Positions 8,435 to 16,051 of a DNA stretch of 64,000 nt are shown here, piece by piece. A model generated the notes under the pieces. The model saw nothing but the letters and a program-made list of their open reading frames with translations. It had not been told where the DNA came from and did no database searches. Positions within the stretch are counted from its first letter, which is position 1, and every line of letters begins with the position of its first letter. A program made the position numbers and the translations under genes. Source of the stretch: Rhizobium lentis (GTDB lineage: Bacteria; Pseudomonadota; Alphaproteobacteria; Rhizobiales; Rhizobiaceae); the NCBI RefSeq assembly GCF_014200175.1, contig NZ_JACHBD010000004.1, positions 372,001 through 436,000 of the forward strand, written 5' to 3'.

Positions 8435-9963
8435 TGAACTGTCCTTCGCTGGTCGCCGGCGATGTTCAGAGCCGCGCTGATCAGCTCATGTTCGTTGATG
8501 TTTGCGCCTTCAAGCTCGCGGATGATGCTGCCGTCATACATGACGAGGACGCGGTCGCAGCAGCCAATCAGCTCGTCATAATCGGTGGAGTAAAAGATGA
8601 CCGCCGCTCCCGCATCCGCAAGCCTGCGCAGCAGCAGATAGATTTCCTGTTTGGTGCCGACGTCGATGCCGCGTGTCGGATCGTTGAGCAAGATGATACG
8701 TGGCCGGTTCATCAGCCATTTGGCGATGACGACCTTCTGCTGGTTTCCGCCTGACAGGGCGGCAACGGGCATGTCGAAGTTCGCGGCCTTGATCGCCAGG
8801 ACCTTGAACAGTTCATCGATTTCGCGTCGCTCGGCGGCCCGGTCAATGACGCCATTGCGCGAAATGCGATCGAGCGCGGCAATCGATAGATTTTCGCGTA
8901 CTGTCATGGGCAGCATCAAGCCTTCGGTTTTCCGGTCCTCGGGAATCAACGCCATCGAAATACCGGCGGACTTGGCATCACGGGGGCTCTTGAGCCTGAT
9001 CCGTCTGCCGTCGATTACGATTTCCCCCTTGACTTCGCGCAGTACGCCGAAGAGGGCCAGGAGCAATTCGCGCTGCCCCTGCCCGTCCAGACCGCCAAAT
9101 CCGATGATCTCGCCGGGCCTGATGCCGAAGGTGACGCCGGAGAGCCGCTCGCCCCAGGAAAGATCGCGGCACGAAAGGATCGGTTTTTCTTCCCGTCGGT
9201 GCGGCGGTTTCGGCGGAAAAACATTGTTGTATTCCCGACCGATCATCAGTTCGACCACCTGCTGATCGGTTTTGGTGCCGGCCGGGTAGGATTCGATGCT
9301 GCGGCCGTTGCGGAAGACCGTGCACTCATCCGCCAATTGGGCGATTTCATGCATGCGGTGGGAGATGTAGATCAGCGCCATCCCTTCGGCCCGCAGGCGC
9401 TTCAGCACGGCAAATACCTTTTCGACATCCGATTGCGTCAACGCCGACGTCGCCTCGTCGAGAATCATCAGCCGCGGCTTTCGGGCGAGCGCCTTGGCAA
9501 TTTCGACCATTTGCCGCCGCGACAATGGCAGGTCTTTGACCAAAACGGAGGGATGAATGTCGGAGGCGCCGGCGCGCGCCAGCGCTTCCTCGGCGATCCT
9601 CCGCTGCCTGCGCCGGTCGATCATGCCGAACCTCTGCGGCGGATTGCTGATGACGATATTGTCGGCAACCGACAGATCGGGAATGAGCGAAAGCTCTTGG
9701 AAGACACAGACGATGCCCGCCGCATTGGCGGCTGCCGGCGAGGCAAAGGTGATCTCCTTGCCATCGAGCAACATGCGCCCTTCGTCCGGCGTCACCACGC
9801 CGGCCATGATCTTGATCAGCGTCGATTTTCCCGCGCCGTTCTCGCCGAGGACGGCATGGATCGCGCCCGGCCGAACGACGATATCGGCATTCTTGAGCGC
9901 AACAGCTCCGCCATAGCGCTTCGATATGCCTTCCATGCGGAAAAGCGGCTCGGGCAAAGTCAT
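8431..9963 (-). CDS. Sugar ABC transporter ATP-binding protein (RbsA/CUT2 type)
   Basis: A 510-residue tandem ATPase. The N-terminal domain has Walker A GENGAGKST (about residue 38), a signature-like LPLSRRQMVEIAKAL and Walker B LILDEATSALT. The C-terminal domain has the degenerate Walker A typical of CUT2 ATPases (GGLDGQGQREL), an intact signature LSGGNQQKV and Walker B-like LLNDPTRGIDVG. ATG 9963 is chosen because GGGAGG lies about 8 bases upstream; the open frame extends 19 codons further without support. It energises the two permeases downstream, with which it overlaps by ATGA. Confidence 0.92.
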   Translation of the reverse strand: MTLPEPLFRMEGISKRYGGAVALKNADIVVRPGAIHAVLGENGAGKSTLIKIMAGVVTPDEGRMLLDGKEITFASPAAANAAGIVCVFQELSLIPDLSVADNIVISNPPQRFGMIDRRRQRRIAEEALARAGASDIHPSVLVKDLPLSRRQMVEIAKALARKPRLMILDEATSALTQSDVEKVFAVLKRLRAEGMALIYISHRMHEIAQLADECTVFRNGRSIESYPAGTKTDQQVVELMIGREYNNVFPPKPPHRREEKPILSCRDLSWGERLSGVTFGIRPGEIIGFGGLDGQGQRELLLALFGVLREVKGEIVIDGRRIRLKSPRDAKSAGISMALIPEDRKTEGLMLPMTVRENLSIAALDRISRNGVIDRAAERREIDELFKVLAIKAANFDMPVAALSGGNQQKVVIAKWLMNRPRIILLNDPTRGIDVGTKQEIYLLLRRLADAGAAVIFYSTDYDELIGCCDRVLVMYDGSIIRELEGANINEHELISAALNIAGDQRRTVQ

Positions 9964-10039
9964 ACGTTCAGCCTCCCTTCGGTCTACCATGGTCGAGATT
10001 GCGGGCGCGAACACCCGCAATCACATCCGAGGACGGCTG

Positions 10040-11179
10040 CTATTGATTTTCTTTGGACTGCCCCATGATCTCCTGGGCGGTGAAATTGATGCCGCAGGTG
10101 GGGAAGGAATTGCCGACGAAGAAGTTGTCGGATTGAGTGGGATAATAGTCCTGACCTTCCTTGAAGTCCGGGTCGGACACAAGTGCGGTCGGCAGCTTGA
10201 TCGCTTGCGGCACCACTTGACCTTCGAGGGCAGCGATCGCAGTCTTGATGGCAACAGCGACCTGGGCGGGACCTGTGCCGGCGGATGAGCACTTCAGGCC
10301 ATCGGCGGCATGGGCTGCACAGAATTTGCGGAAGCCGTTTTCCGTCTCGCCGCCGAATGGCACGAAGGGATGTTTGGCGTCGATCATGGCCTGCACGACG
10401 CCGGTATCGCCGCCCTGGGCGGTAATACCGTCGAACGGACCGTTGGTGGCAATCGCATCGGCGGTCGCCTTCTGGGCAACGCCGTCGTCCCACTTTCCAA
10501 CCACCTCCGTTATCGTGAATTTCTTGCCTGAAGCATCGAGAGTTTCATGAATGCCATTGTGACGATCCGTATCGACGGAAGTACCGGCGACGCCGCGCAC
10601 TTCCAGCACCTTGCCGCCGTTTGGCAGATGCTTGATCAGCCAGTCGGCCCAGATGACGCCGAGCCCCTTCTGATCGACATTGACGTTGATCGCATCCTTG
10701 GTGTCGAGGATATTGTCAAAGGCGACGAGGATGACGCCGGCCTGCTTAGCGCGTTTGATTACCGGGCCGAAGGCGGTGGGATTCTGCGCGTTGACCACGA
10801 CGGCGTCGTAACCGGCATCGATGAAGTTGTTGATGGCAGAAATTTGCGCCGGCACGTCCTCGCCGGTCGAAACGACCTTGAATTCCTTCAGCTTGGCCGC
10901 GACATCGGGCTGAGCAGCATAGGCCTTAGCCGTCTGTACCATCTGGATACGCCAGGTATTGGCGATATAGCCATTGGCAAGCGCGATGCGGTAAGGGCCG
11001 TCCTTTTTTGGATATTGCAGGAACTGCGTGTCCGCGGCCCAGGGCACCATGCAGCCGGGGTCGGCGGCGGGGCCGGAGACGATCTTCGGTTCCGCGCCGG
11101 CCGTGCCGCAGAGCAGAATGAGCGCGGGCGCGGAAAACGCGGCAATACGGGCCAACTTGGCTTTTTTCACCTTTTGCAT
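10040..11179 (-). CDS. Sugar ABC transporter periplasmic substrate-binding protein
   Basis: A 379-residue protein with a signal peptide (basic MQKVKKAKLAR, then a hydrophobic core ending GTAGA). The mature part is a type I periplasmic binding protein: YRIALANGYIANTWRIQMVQ, DVPAQISAINNFIDAGYDAVVV, AFDNILDTKD, and GDTGVVQAMIDAKHPFVPFGGE. Three widely spaced cysteines (GCMV near the mature N-terminus, FCAAH, FPTCGIN) could form disulfides in the periplasm. It is the first gene of the importer operon, 76 bases ahead of the ATPase, and is preceded by AGGAGGA. Two LacI-type operators lie upstream. Confidence 0.88.
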   Translation of the reverse strand: MQKVKKAKLARIAAFSAPALILLCGTAGAEPKIVSGPAADPGCMVPWAADTQFLQYPKKDGPYRIALANGYIANTWRIQMVQTAKAYAAQPDVAAKLKEFKVVSTGEDVPAQISAINNFIDAGYDAVVVNAQNPTAFGPVIKRAKQAGVILVAFDNILDTKDAINVNVDQKGLGVIWADWLIKHLPNGGKVLEVRGVAGTSVDTDRHNGIHETLDASGKKFTITEVVGKWDDGVAQKATADAIATNGPFDGITAQGGDTGVVQAMIDAKHPFVPFGGETENGFRKFCAAHAADGLKCSSAGTGPAQVAVAIKTAIAALEGQVVPQAIKLPTALVSDPDFKEGQDYYPTQSDNFFVGNSFPTCGINFTAQEIMGQSKENQ

Positions 11180-11291
11180 AAATGTCCTCCTCCTCAGGCG
11201 GACCGAGCCGCCTCTCCTATGCTTTTGATTGGCTTCTTGGTCCCGGAAGGCTCCATCCCGTCATTTCCGGTACAATTTGAAACTAACATAG

Positions 11292-11307
11292 TTGACAGCG
11301 CTGTCAA
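11292..11307. promoter_or_regulatory. LacI-family operator, perfect 16-bp palindrome
   Basis: TTGACAGCGCTGTCAA is a perfect inverted repeat with a central CG step embedded in GCGC, the usual form of LacI/GalR-family operators. It lies in the divergent intergenic region between the sugar importer operon and its LacI-type regulator, so it is the probable site for that repressor. Confidence 0.75.
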
Positions 11308-11314
11308 ATCGTAT

Positions 11315-11330
11315 TTGCTAGCGCTACCAA
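11315..11330. promoter_or_regulatory. Second LacI-family operator copy
   Basis: TTGCTAGCGCTACCAA is a palindrome apart from one mismatched position per arm; the TAGCGCTA core is perfect. Its centre is 23 bases, about two helical turns, from that of the perfect palindrome at 11292-11307, so two dimers could bind on the same DNA face. Confidence 0.65.
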
Positions 11331-11344
11331 CTATAGATCAGAAA

Positions 11345-11383
11345 ATATTCTTGACGTCGAAAGAATATGAGAATCAATATTCT
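11345..11383. repeat. Alternating AT-rich inverted repeats before the LacI gene
   Basis: ATATTCTT (11345-11352), AAGAATAT (11361-11368) and ATATTCT (11377-11383) alternate in orientation with 8-base spacers. Any two neighbours form an inverted repeat. They end 22 bases before the LacI start codon. They could be a second regulator site or mutually exclusive RNA hairpins in the leader; which one cannot be told from sequence. Confidence 0.5.
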
Positions 11384-11405
11384 ATAACCACTTGGTGAGG
11401 CTTCG

Positions 11406-12410
11406 ATGCGGCGAATAACACTCGATGATGTGGCAAGCCTTGCCGGCGTTAGCCCGATCACGGTGTCAAGGGTCTTGCGCAAGCCCGATGCGGTCTCTCC
11501 GGCCCTGCGCGTGCGCGTCAACGCCGCCGTCAAGGAACTTGGCTATGTTCCCAATCTTGCGGCAAGCCGACTGGCCTCCTCGCGTACGCATACAATCGGT
11601 GTGATCGTTCCGACCCTCTACAACGTGATTTTTGCCGAATATTTGTTCGCGCTGCACGACATTTTGGTGGCCGCCGGCTTTCATGTGCTCGTCGTTAACA
11701 GCCGTTATTCCCAGATCGAGGAGGAAAATGCCATCAAGGCTCTGCTCGGGCAAAGGGTGGAGGCGATCATCATCACCGGCACCCATCACACACCGCTCTC
11801 GCGGCAGCTTCTCTCCCAGGCACGCCTGCCGGTGGTCGAAACCTTCGAACTTTCACCGGAACCCATCGATCTGAATATCGGTATGTCGCAGGAAAACGCG
11901 GGACAGACGGCCACACAACACCTGATTGGACTCGGCCTCCGGCGGATCGCCTTTCTGACCGGCAATCTCGATCACCGCGCACAGTCACGTTTGGACGGCT
12001 GTCGGCTGGCAATGGAGCAGGCGGGACTACGACCTGCCGAGATCATTGCGCGGAAGCCGCGCCATAGCTCCGTTGCGCTGGGTTCCGATCTTTTCGCGAT
12101 GACGCACGAAAGCGGCGACGTGCCGGAGGCCATCTTCTGCACGGACGACAATCTAGCACTCGGCGCCATGCAGGAATGCCGCAAACGCGGGATGCGCGTG
12201 CCCGATGACATCGCGATCATGGGATTCCACGATCTTGAATTCGCTGCTTGCTCCGCTCCTTCCCTCTCCTCAATCGCGACCCGGCGATTCGAGACAGGAA
12301 AGCTGGCTGCAGAGCGCGTGCTTGCCGCCCTGAACTCCTCCCGGACGCCCGCGGCGGAGCAAATTGATCTGGGCTACACGCTGATTGCGCGCGAAAGTAC
12401 GGCAGTCTGA
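11406..12410 (+). CDS. LacI-family transcriptional regulator of the sugar importer
   Basis: A 334-residue repressor. The N-terminal HTH and hinge are clear: TLDDVASLAGVSPITVSRVL (residues 4-23) and AAVKELGYVPN with the ASRLAS hinge. The rest is a periplasmic-binding-protein-like sensor domain (IGVIVPTLYNVIFAEYLFAL, IFCTDDNLALGAM, GFHDLEFAACSAPSLSSI). ATG 11406 has GGTGAGG upstream. It is divergent from the four-gene ABC importer, and the two palindromes between them are its likely operators. The inducer is probably the transported sugar or a derivative, which I cannot identify. Confidence 0.9.
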   Translation: MRRITLDDVASLAGVSPITVSRVLRKPDAVSPALRVRVNAAVKELGYVPNLAASRLASSRTHTIGVIVPTLYNVIFAEYLFALHDILVAAGFHVLVVNSRYSQIEEENAIKALLGQRVEAIIITGTHHTPLSRQLLSQARLPVVETFELSPEPIDLNIGMSQENAGQTATQHLIGLGLRRIAFLTGNLDHRAQSRLDGCRLAMEQAGLRPAEIIARKPRHSSVALGSDLFAMTHESGDVPEAIFCTDDNLALGAMQECRKRGMRVPDDIAIMGFHDLEFAACSAPSLSSIATRRFETGKLAAERVLAALNSSRTPAAEQIDLGYTLIARESTAV

Positions 12411-12493
12411 TTATTATTTGTGCACTGGTTTTTCCGCACAGTTTTGAGGCGGTCGCCTTGCCAAAATTGCTGCAGTGCGTCATAAATAGAGCA

Positions 12494-13081
12494 ATGACGC
12501 ATCTCGATTTGACGATTCTGGTGATCGACGAAAATGCCATTCGCGCCTCCATCATCGAAGAAGGGCTGCGCGAGGCAGGGCATGCGCGCGTCACCGTGGT
12601 GCATGAGGTCAATGGTATCGCCCGAACCATCGAAACGCTGATGCCCGACGTGATCATCATCGATATCGAAAACCCCAACCGCGACATGATGGAGCATCTG
12701 TTCCAGTTGACGCGCACGGTCAGCCGTCCGATCGCCATGTTCGTCGATCGCTCCGACACGGCCTCGATCGAGGCTGCGGTCGATGCCGGGGTCTCCGCCT
12801 ATATCGTCGACGGATTGAAGAAGGAACGCGTCAAACCGATCCTCGACATGGCCGTCAGCCGATTCAACGCCTTCAGCCGGCTGCGGCGGGAGCTTGCCGA
12901 TGCCCGCTCGGCGCTAGAAGAACGCAAGCTCATCGAGCGCGCCAAGGGCATATTGATGAAGAAACGCGGCCTGTCCGAGGAAGAGGCCTTCGCCCTGCTG
13001 CGGCAGACGGCGATGAACGAAAAGAAGAAGATGTCGGAAATCGCCCAGAGCGTGGTCACCGCCGCGGGACTTTTGATGTGA
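12494..13081 (+). CDS. nasT: ANTAR-domain antiterminator NasT
   Basis: A 195-residue two-domain regulator. Residues 1-125 are a receiver-like domain (LTILVIDENAIRASIIEEGL; putative acceptor Asp in DVIIIDIENPN). Residues about 135-195 form an ANTAR RNA-binding domain: ALEERKLIERAKGILMKKRG, LSEEEAFALLRQTAM, and KKMSEIAQSVV. NasT proteins bind a leader RNA and prevent termination upstream of nitrate/nitrite assimilation genes, and are held inactive by NasS when nitrate is absent. The nasS gene follows 34 bases later and a matching leader RNA lies at 14585-14747. ATG 12494 fits the receiver start; an upstream in-frame TTG is unlikely. Confidence 0.92.
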   Translation: MTHLDLTILVIDENAIRASIIEEGLREAGHARVTVVHEVNGIARTIETLMPDVIIIDIENPNRDMMEHLFQLTRTVSRPIAMFVDRSDTASIEAAVDAGVSAYIVDGLKKERVKPILDMAVSRFNAFSRLRRELADARSALEERKLIERAKGILMKKRGLSEEEAFALLRQTAMNEKKKMSEIAQSVVTAAGLLM

Positions 13082-13115
13082 TGGCGGGCCGCCTAAATTT
13101 CCGGAGGAAACCGGA

Positions 13116-14399
13116 GTGGATATGATGACGAAGACCGTCAGTTCCAGCGGCGGGCTGCCCTCGCCCGCGCATATCAACCATGAAGGGCCGAAAGTGCTGC
13201 GGGCCGGTTTCATTCCGCTCGTCGATGCGTCGGTGCTGATCGCGGCGGCGGAATTCGGCTTCGCGCAGAAGGAAGGCCTGACGCTCGATCTCGTCAAGGA
13301 CGTCTCCTGGGCGAATGTCCGTGACCGTCTGGCATTCCGCCAATTCGATATCGCCCATATGCTGTCGCCGATGCCGGTCGCCTCCATGCTCGGCCTCGGC
13401 TCCAATCCCTCGCCGACAATTACGCCGTTTTCCCTTGGGCGCGGCGGCAATGCGATCACGCTGTCGGCGCAGCTCTTCCAGAGGATGCGCGATGACGCCG
13501 GCTTGTCTGAACCGGCAACCGCACTGGATAACGCGCATGCCCTGGCAAAAACGATCGCGGCGATAAAGGCGCGCGGCGAGCCGCTGCCGACCTTCGGGGT
13601 CACCTATCCCTTCTCCTCGCATAATTACGAATTCCGCTACTGGCTGGCGGCTGGCGGCATCGATCCCGACAAGGATGTCAGGCTCGTCGTCGTGCCGCCG
13701 CCGCTGACATCGGACGCACTGGCAGCCGGGGCAATCGATGGTTTCTGCGTCGGCGCTCCCTGGAACATGGTCGCCTCGGAGCGCGGTCTCGGCCGCATCG
13801 TCGCCGCCAAACATGATATCTGGCCGTCGGCGCCGGAAAAGGTGATCGGCATGCGGCCGGATTGGGCGGAAAGCCATCCGGAGACTGTTTCCCGGCTGAT
13901 CGTGGCGCTCGATGCGGCAGCCCGCTGGTGTGACCGTCCGGACAATCACGATGCGCTGGCCGCCGCTCTCGCCGATCCGCGATACATTGCCGCCCCCGTC
14001 GATATCATTCGCCGCGTTCTCGCCGGCGAATTCAGCCTCGATGGAAGGGGAAACCGGCGCATCATCGCCGATTATTTCCAGTTTCATTCCGCCTTCGCCA
14101 ACTATCCGAGGCCGAGCCATGCGCTTTGGATCTACAGCCAGATGATACGCTGGGGGCAGGCCGAGGCCAGCCTCAACAAGGCGCGGGCCGCCGCATCCGC
14201 CTACCGCCCGGATCTCTATCGCACGGCTCTCGGCGACGCCAACGCACCTGACGACGCCGATATCCGCATCGAAGGCAATGACGAAGGCGACCGCTTCATG
14301 GACGGCCACGTTTTCGATCCGACCGAACTGCCGGACTATGTGGCGCGCTTTGCCGTCAAGAGCGCCCTGCCCCACGACTCCCATAGCGATGAGACCTGA
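13116..14399 (+). CDS. nasS: Nitrate/nitrite sensor NasS (CmpA/NrtA family)
   Basis: A 427-residue protein of the NrtA/CmpA nitrate-binding family: VLRAGFIPLVDASVLIAAAE, LAFRQFDIAHMLSPMPVAS and AIDGFCVGAPWN are recognisable ligand-binding regions. It has no signal peptide or lipobox, so it should be cytoplasmic, as expected for NasS rather than a transport binding protein. NasS binds nitrate or nitrite and then releases NasT. The GTG at 13116 is preferred because GGAGG at 13103-13107 is 8 bases away; ATGs follow 2 and 3 codons later. It is co-transcribed with nasT, and the nitrate operon leader begins about 190 bases after its stop. Confidence 0.92.
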   Translation: MDMMTKTVSSSGGLPSPAHINHEGPKVLRAGFIPLVDASVLIAAAEFGFAQKEGLTLDLVKDVSWANVRDRLAFRQFDIAHMLSPMPVASMLGLGSNPSPTITPFSLGRGGNAITLSAQLFQRMRDDAGLSEPATALDNAHALAKTIAAIKARGEPLPTFGVTYPFSSHNYEFRYWLAAGGIDPDKDVRLVVVPPPLTSDALAAGAIDGFCVGAPWNMVASERGLGRIVAAKHDIWPSAPEKVIGMRPDWAESHPETVSRLIVALDAAARWCDRPDNHDALAAALADPRYIAAPVDIIRRVLAGEFSLDGRGNRRIIADYFQFHSAFANYPRPSHALWIYSQMIRWGQAEASLNKARAAASAYRPDLYRTALGDANAPDDADIRIEGNDEGDRFMDGHVFDPTELPDYVARFAVKSALPHDSHSDET

Positions 14400-14411
14400 T
14401 CCATGCCGGCC

Positions 14412-14471
14412 TGCACAAAACGCCAGCAAAGTTCGACACTCCCCATCATCGCAACGCACAAAATATTTGCA
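14412..14471 (+). promoter_or_regulatory. Pair of NtrC-like enhancer sites
   Basis: Two 17-bp sites resemble the NtrC consensus TGCAC-N7-GTGCA with two mismatches each: TGCAC-AAAACGC-CAGCA (14412-14428) and CGCAC-AAAATAT-TTGCA (14455-14471). They are 43 bases apart, about four helical turns, and lie 90-145 bases upstream of a sigma-54 promoter, the usual place for NtrC enhancers. Confidence 0.5.
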
Positions 14472-14518
14472 TGTTTCTTGGTAGCCGCAAAAACGTGCAG
14501 ACGAGTAGCCGTTCGAAA

Positions 14519-14557
14519 TTCTGTTTCTGTTCAAGCGCTTAAAGCAAAGAAACAGAA
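14519..14557. repeat. 9-bp inverted repeat beside the sigma-54 promoter
   Basis: TTCTGTTTC (14519-14527) and GAAACAGAA (14549-14557) are perfectly complementary, with a 21-base spacer holding AAGCGCTT. The right arm abuts the -24 element. It may be an operator for a further regulator. Confidence 0.45.
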
Positions 14558-14574
14558 CTGGCACGCAGCTTGCA
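14558..14574 (+). promoter_or_regulatory. Sigma-54 (RpoN) promoter of the nitrate assimilation operon
   Basis: CTGGCACGCAGCTTGCA matches the -24/-12 consensus (TGGCACG-N4-TTGCA) without mismatch. GG at 14560-14561 and GC at 14572-14573 have the required spacing. Transcription should start near 14585, giving a leader of about 205 bases before the transporter ATG at 14792. Confidence 0.85.
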
Positions 14575-14584
14575 AGGCTTTTAC

Positions 14585-14747
14585 CGCACAGATCAATGGC
14601 GATCAGCGCAGTATGAGGGCGCGCTAGCCCTCACAGAAGACCATGAATTCGGCGTCCAACGGAGGGCGCCACCAGCAAAGCCGCTGATCAGGATATTTCG
14701 CGCACTTCGTGCAGCGCAGCCTGACCAGCGGCTTTTTGTTTTTAACC
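14585..14747 (+). ncRNA. NasT-responsive (ANTAR) leader RNA with terminator
   Basis: Hairpin P1 (14614-14633) has a perfect 7-bp stem TGAGGGC/GCCCTCA and hexaloop GCGCTA. Hairpin P2 (14651-14670) has stem GGCGTCC/GGGCGCC with one G-U pair and hexaloop AACGGA, carrying the A1 and G4 that define ANTAR-bound loops. P1's loop lacks them. A terminator follows at 14677. In addition, GATCAGCG at 14601-14608 is exactly complementary to CGCTGATC (14682-14689) in the terminator's 5' arm, giving a possible antiterminator pairing that encloses both hairpins. NasT, freed from NasS by nitrate, should bind here and allow read-through. Confidence 0.8.
14677..14742 (+). terminator. Attenuator terminator in the nitrate operon leader
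   Basis: A 16-bp stem with a single A-C mismatch joins 14677-14692 (AAAGCCGCTGATCAGG) and 14720-14735, enclosing a small GCAC-TTC-GTGC hairpin, and is followed by TTTTTGTTTTT. It sits between the promoter and the transporter start, so it must be read through for operon expression. Confidence 0.9.
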
Positions 14748-14791
14748 CCCAGCGATGGATCGGCACGACCTTGTCGGGCCACGGAGAAGCC

Positions 14792-16033
14792 ATGTCTGTC
14801 ATCGAGAAAGCGCAGCCCATGTCCGCCGGCGAACCAGCCAAAGCATTGTGGATCTCCACGGTCGCCTTCACTCTCTGTTTCGCCGTCTGGACGATCTTTG
14901 CGATCATCGGCGTCCGCATCAAACAGGAGCTCAACCTCAACGAGGCCGAGTTCGGATTGCTGATCGGCACCCCGGTTCTCACCGGTTCGCTCGTGCGCAT
15001 CGTCCTCGGCATCTGGACGGGGCGTTACGGCGGCCGTCTCGTTTACACGCTGACGATGCTTGCCGCCGCGGTCGCGACTTTTCTGCTCTCCTATGCCCAC
15101 ACCTATACGCAGATGCTGATCGCCGGCCTCGGCGTCGGGCTTGCCGGCGGCTCCTTCGCGGTCGGCGTCGCCTATGTCTCGCCCTTCTTCCCGGCGGAAA
15201 AGCAAGGCACGGCGCTCGGCATCTTCGGCGCCGGCAATGTCGGCGCGGCCGTGACCAAATTCGCCGCTCCCTTCGTTCTGCTCGCCTGGGGCTGGCAGGC
15301 GGTTGCGGAAATCTGGGCCGTCTGTCTGGCGGTGATGGCCATCGTCTTCTGGTTCACCACCACGGACGATCCGGCCTTCCGTATTCGCCGCGAGCGCGGC
15401 GTCTCCTCGAAGAGCCTCGCCCAGGAATTCGCGCCACTGCAGAACGTCCAGGTCTGGCGCTTCTCGCTCTATTATTTCTTCGCCTTCGGCGGCTTCGTCG
15501 CCCTGTCGCTGTGGCTGCCGCGCTATCTGGTCGGCGTCTACGGCTTCAACCTCGAAACTGCCGGCATGATCGCGGCCGCCTACTCCATCCCGGGCAGCAT
15601 CTTCCGCGCCTTCGGCGGTGTGTTGTCGGACAAGAAGGGCGCACGCAGCGTGATGTATGCGATGTTTGCCGTGTCGGCCGTGGCCACGCTCATTCTGTCG
15701 CTGCCGGCTGCGACCATCACGCCCGTCATCTTCATCGTCGTCATCTTCGTGCTCGGCTTCTTCATGAGCCTGGGCAAGGCCGCCGTCTACAAGCACATTC
15801 CGGCCTATTACCCCGACAGCGTCGGCGCCGTCGGCGGCATCGTCGGCATGATGGGCGGTCTCGGCGGCTTCATCCTGCCGATCGCCTTCGGCCTCCTCAA
15901 GGACATGACCGGCCTCTGGTCCAGCTGCTTCCTGCTGCTCTTCGCGATCGTCGCGATCTCGCTGATCTGGATGCACCTGTCCGTCAAGCAATTGTCGCGT
16001 CAAGGGCACTCCGCGCCCGTGGCTGCAACCTAA
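14792..16033 (+). CDS. Nitrate/nitrite MFS transporter (NarK/NNP family)
   Basis: A 413-residue major-facilitator protein with twelve likely transmembrane segments. The NNP-family signatures are visible: LGIWTGRYGGRLVYTLTM after segment 2, the glycine-rich GIFGAGNVGAAVTKF nitrate signature in TM5, and GAVGGIVGMMGGLGGFILP in the second half. It imports nitrate, possibly with nitrite exchange, into the cytoplasm. ATG 14792 has GGAGAAG about 4 bases before it. It is the first structural gene of the sigma-54, NasT-controlled operon and precedes nirB by 18 bases. Confidence 0.92.
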   Translation: MSVIEKAQPMSAGEPAKALWISTVAFTLCFAVWTIFAIIGVRIKQELNLNEAEFGLLIGTPVLTGSLVRIVLGIWTGRYGGRLVYTLTMLAAAVATFLLSYAHTYTQMLIAGLGVGLAGGSFAVGVAYVSPFFPAEKQGTALGIFGAGNVGAAVTKFAAPFVLLAWGWQAVAEIWAVCLAVMAIVFWFTTTDDPAFRIRRERGVSSKSLAQEFAPLQNVQVWRFSLYYFFAFGGFVALSLWLPRYLVGVYGFNLETAGMIAAAYSIPGSIFRAFGGVLSDKKGARSVMYAMFAVSAVATLILSLPAATITPVIFIVVIFVLGFFMSLGKAAVYKHIPAYYPDSVGAVGGIVGMMGGLGGFILPIAFGLLKDMTGLWSSCFLLLFAIVAISLIWMHLSVKQLSRQGHSAPVAAT

Positions 16034-16051
16034 TCCAAGGGACTTGAACGC

